Shown here: in pieces, positions 62,430 to 64,000 of the stretch
Layout: every line of letters begins with the position of its first letter
How positions within the stretch are numbered: position 1 is the stretch's first letter
Source: Sipunculus nudus
Lineage: Eukaryota; Annelida; Sipuncula; Golfingiida; Sipunculidae
Assembly (NCBI GenBank): GCA_026874595.1
Contig: CM049313.1
Span: 44,170,659-44,234,658 of the forward strand
DNA: 64,000 nucleotides
Direction: 5' to 3'
Position numbers and translations under genes: made by a program
Notes under the pieces: generated by a model
Seen by the model: the letters and a program-made list of their open reading frames with translations, nothing else
The model's database searches: none
What the model was told of the DNA's origin: nothing

Positions 62430-63600
62430 CAAGATATGAAAATTAAATCAACAGTGCTTACAGGGAAAAAACATGGCCAAAGTTGGGCAAAATTTAAGGT
62501 ACTGATTTTATATTTATGCTAATAACTTATTAAATTTGAAAAATTCAGAACTAATTTTGGGAATATATCCCTGGCAAAAAATGTCTACCTTCAGCAATTT
62601 TCATGTTAAGAGAGTAAATATATTTCTTGATTTTTTACAAAGTGCATTATGGTTGGGCCTAGAACTTAAAACAATTACACGATACTGACATCATTTCTGG
62701 CATATGCATAGCGAATGTATAGAAAAATATGTATATTATATATTATCAAAGTCAGATCAGTGGTTTTGATATTAGGCAATCTTAAAGTGTAACAATGGGG
62801 TTTTAATGGAAAAATGAAGTTTTTTCTTAATATCTCGAAGGAATGCAGTCCTAAAGACCAAACTTTTAGTATGGTAGAGGATTCGGGGGACATCTAACTG
62901 TATGCAAAATTTAAGGAACTTAGAGCTGAAGCTGGGGAGCTGAGCTCTAGTAAACTGCATAACACTAGCTTGGTGTGAACAATATATGACATGGTGCTTT
63001 AAAACTTGAATAAAATCTACAGATTTTGATCAACTGGTTTCAAATTTTTTGTTTTAACAGTTGAAATGGTAACAAAAACATGCTTTGAATATTAAATCCA
63101 CAGCAGTTACAGGAAAAAAAACGTGCCATGGTCAAACTTGGGCAAAATTTAAGGTACCAATTTTATATTTTTGCCAATATTTAAAAAAAATTAATAGATT
63201 TTGATCTAATTTTTGGTATACAATTCAATTTTGATTATTTAAAGTAGTATTACTGAAAAAAAATTCCTACCTTTAACACTTTTGGTCTTAAGTGACAAAA
63301 TATCTTTCCTCATTTTTTTACAAAGTCCATTATATTTGGGCCCATAACTTTTTTAAATTAAATAATACTGACTTAATTTCTGGCATGTACATAGGAAGCA
63401 TATTGAGGAATATTTGTGGTAAAAATGAAGAAAACCAGATGAGTGGTTTTGATATTAGGCAGTCCTGAAGTGTGAAAATAGATTTCTAATAAAAAATAGA
63501 GGTTTTTCCTTAATATCTCGAAGGAACGAAGTCATATTGACCCAATTTTTGGCATGGTAGGAAATTTTGGGGACATCTAACTGTATGCCGAATTTCAGAT
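62430..63600. repeat. Tandem modules of about 690 bp inside repeat-element copy C
   Basis: The motifs TAATATCTCGAAGGAA (62829 and 63512), GACATCTAACTGTATGC and TTTCTGGCAT recur with the same order and spacing of about 685-690 bp. A diverged partial module also occurs around 60650 and 61370. Confidence 0.65.
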
Positions 63601-63719
63601 TCGTAGGTCGAACAGTGTCGAAACGTGCCAGTCTTACGGACGGACATCCAGACGGACGGACATCCAGACGGACAATGGACCACGACTATAGCTCAGATGA
63701 CTTATAGTCAGCTGAGCTA

Positions 63720-64000
63720 AAAATGAATGATAAGGCTAAACAATATTTGTTCCTTTTACAGTCTCATCTAAGGAATGGTAATAAAACCTGTAATTGGGTC
63801 AAACTGAATTTTCAGCAATTAATGGAATTTTAATTACACATTGTTTTTCACATTCCATTAGATCTGTAGTTAGTAGTGTAAAAATGTACATTACAAGTTT
63901 CATTAAGACTTGACGAGTTGACACATAAGTTTATCTTATTATATGCTTTAAAAAACAGTAAAATAAAATATCTTGCCAACAAAAATAATGGATCTGGCTT
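63720..64000. other. Right edge of window, nothing recognised
   Basis: AT-rich DNA following repeat-element copy C, presumably still pygopus intron. Confidence 0.4.

Larger units (their letters stand above)
60178..63719 (-). mobile_element. Helentron-like repeat element, copy C (3.5 kb)
   Basis: In the minus orientation it begins TAGCTCAGCTGACTATAAG and ends in a palindromic hairpin (TGACCCATGGGTC) followed by CCTTG. GCTCAGCTGA at the start and its complement near the end form an inverted subterminal repeat. The flanks are T on both sides with no obvious target duplication. The interior is non-coding: a GA-rich microsatellite (61078-61202) and roughly 690-bp tandem modules (for example 62675 versus 63360). 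A GTCCGTCTGG-rich zone lies near the minus-strand start. It sits within the pygopus intron. Confidence 0.6.

Noticed and set aside
58175-64000. Upstream pygopus exons with the N-terminal homology domain
   Set aside because: No minus-strand frame shows the NLS or homology domain, so they must lie outside the window.

Overview
The window looks like AT-rich nuclear DNA from a lophotrochozoan animal, most likely a bivalve mollusc. This is inferred from three things: spliced genes with GT-AG introns, a very high load of degenerate non-LTR retrotransposons, SINEs and tandem-repeat elements, and a single invertebrate-type Pygopus. I see no bacterial, viral or organellar genes. Two protein-coding genes can be supported.

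Gene 1 (+ strand, coding 31451-45792, 11 coding exons, 1204 residues) is a single-pass receptor-type protein tyrosine phosphatase. It has a signal peptide, a long Ser/Thr-rich mucin-like ectodomain with a hexapeptide repeat, a membrane-proximal globular region, one transmembrane helix and a single cytoplasmic PTP domain. The catalytic Cys and Arg remain, but the WPD loop reads WPT and the P-loop has two unusual residues, so weak or absent catalysis is possible. A GC-richer stretch ending in a consensus splice donor at 28671 is a candidate promoter and 5' UTR exon. Gene 2 (- strand, 57596-58174) is the last coding exon of pygopus, a Wnt/beta-catenin co-activator, with its C-terminal PHD finger. 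Its earlier exons lie beyond the right edge. The two genes are convergent, and a long candidate pygopus 3' UTR runs to about 52.6 kb.

Layout: 0-2.7 kb, interspersed and tandem repeats and a possible solo LTR. 4.5-5.6 kb, a broken reverse transcriptase. 6.2-6.7 kb, a MITE. 7.3-8.2 kb, modules with a GGTGGCGCCACC palindrome. 8.5-8.9 kb, ATT/AAT arrays. 11.9-20.2 kb, a degenerate minus-strand LINE split by a 4.4-kb composite repeat element containing a 34-bp minisatellite. 20.2-28.4 kb, mostly unique AT-rich DNA, a SINE and long TA arrays. 28.4-47.8 kb, the phosphatase gene, whose introns carry SINEs, a MITE, a 2.4-kb repeat element and other debris. 47.8-52.6 kb, intergenic DNA with another palindrome-module array. 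52.6-58.2 kb, pygopus 3' UTR and terminal exon. 58.2-64 kb, a pygopus intron dominated by a third large repeat element.

The most interesting non-genic signal is a repeat family with three complete copies (13501-17880 reversed, 37587-39944 forward, 60178-63719 reversed). They share one terminus, an inverted subterminal motif and a palindromic hairpin at the other end. This architecture recalls Helentron-related elements. Exon boundaries and translations were worked out by eye, and no database comparison was possible.
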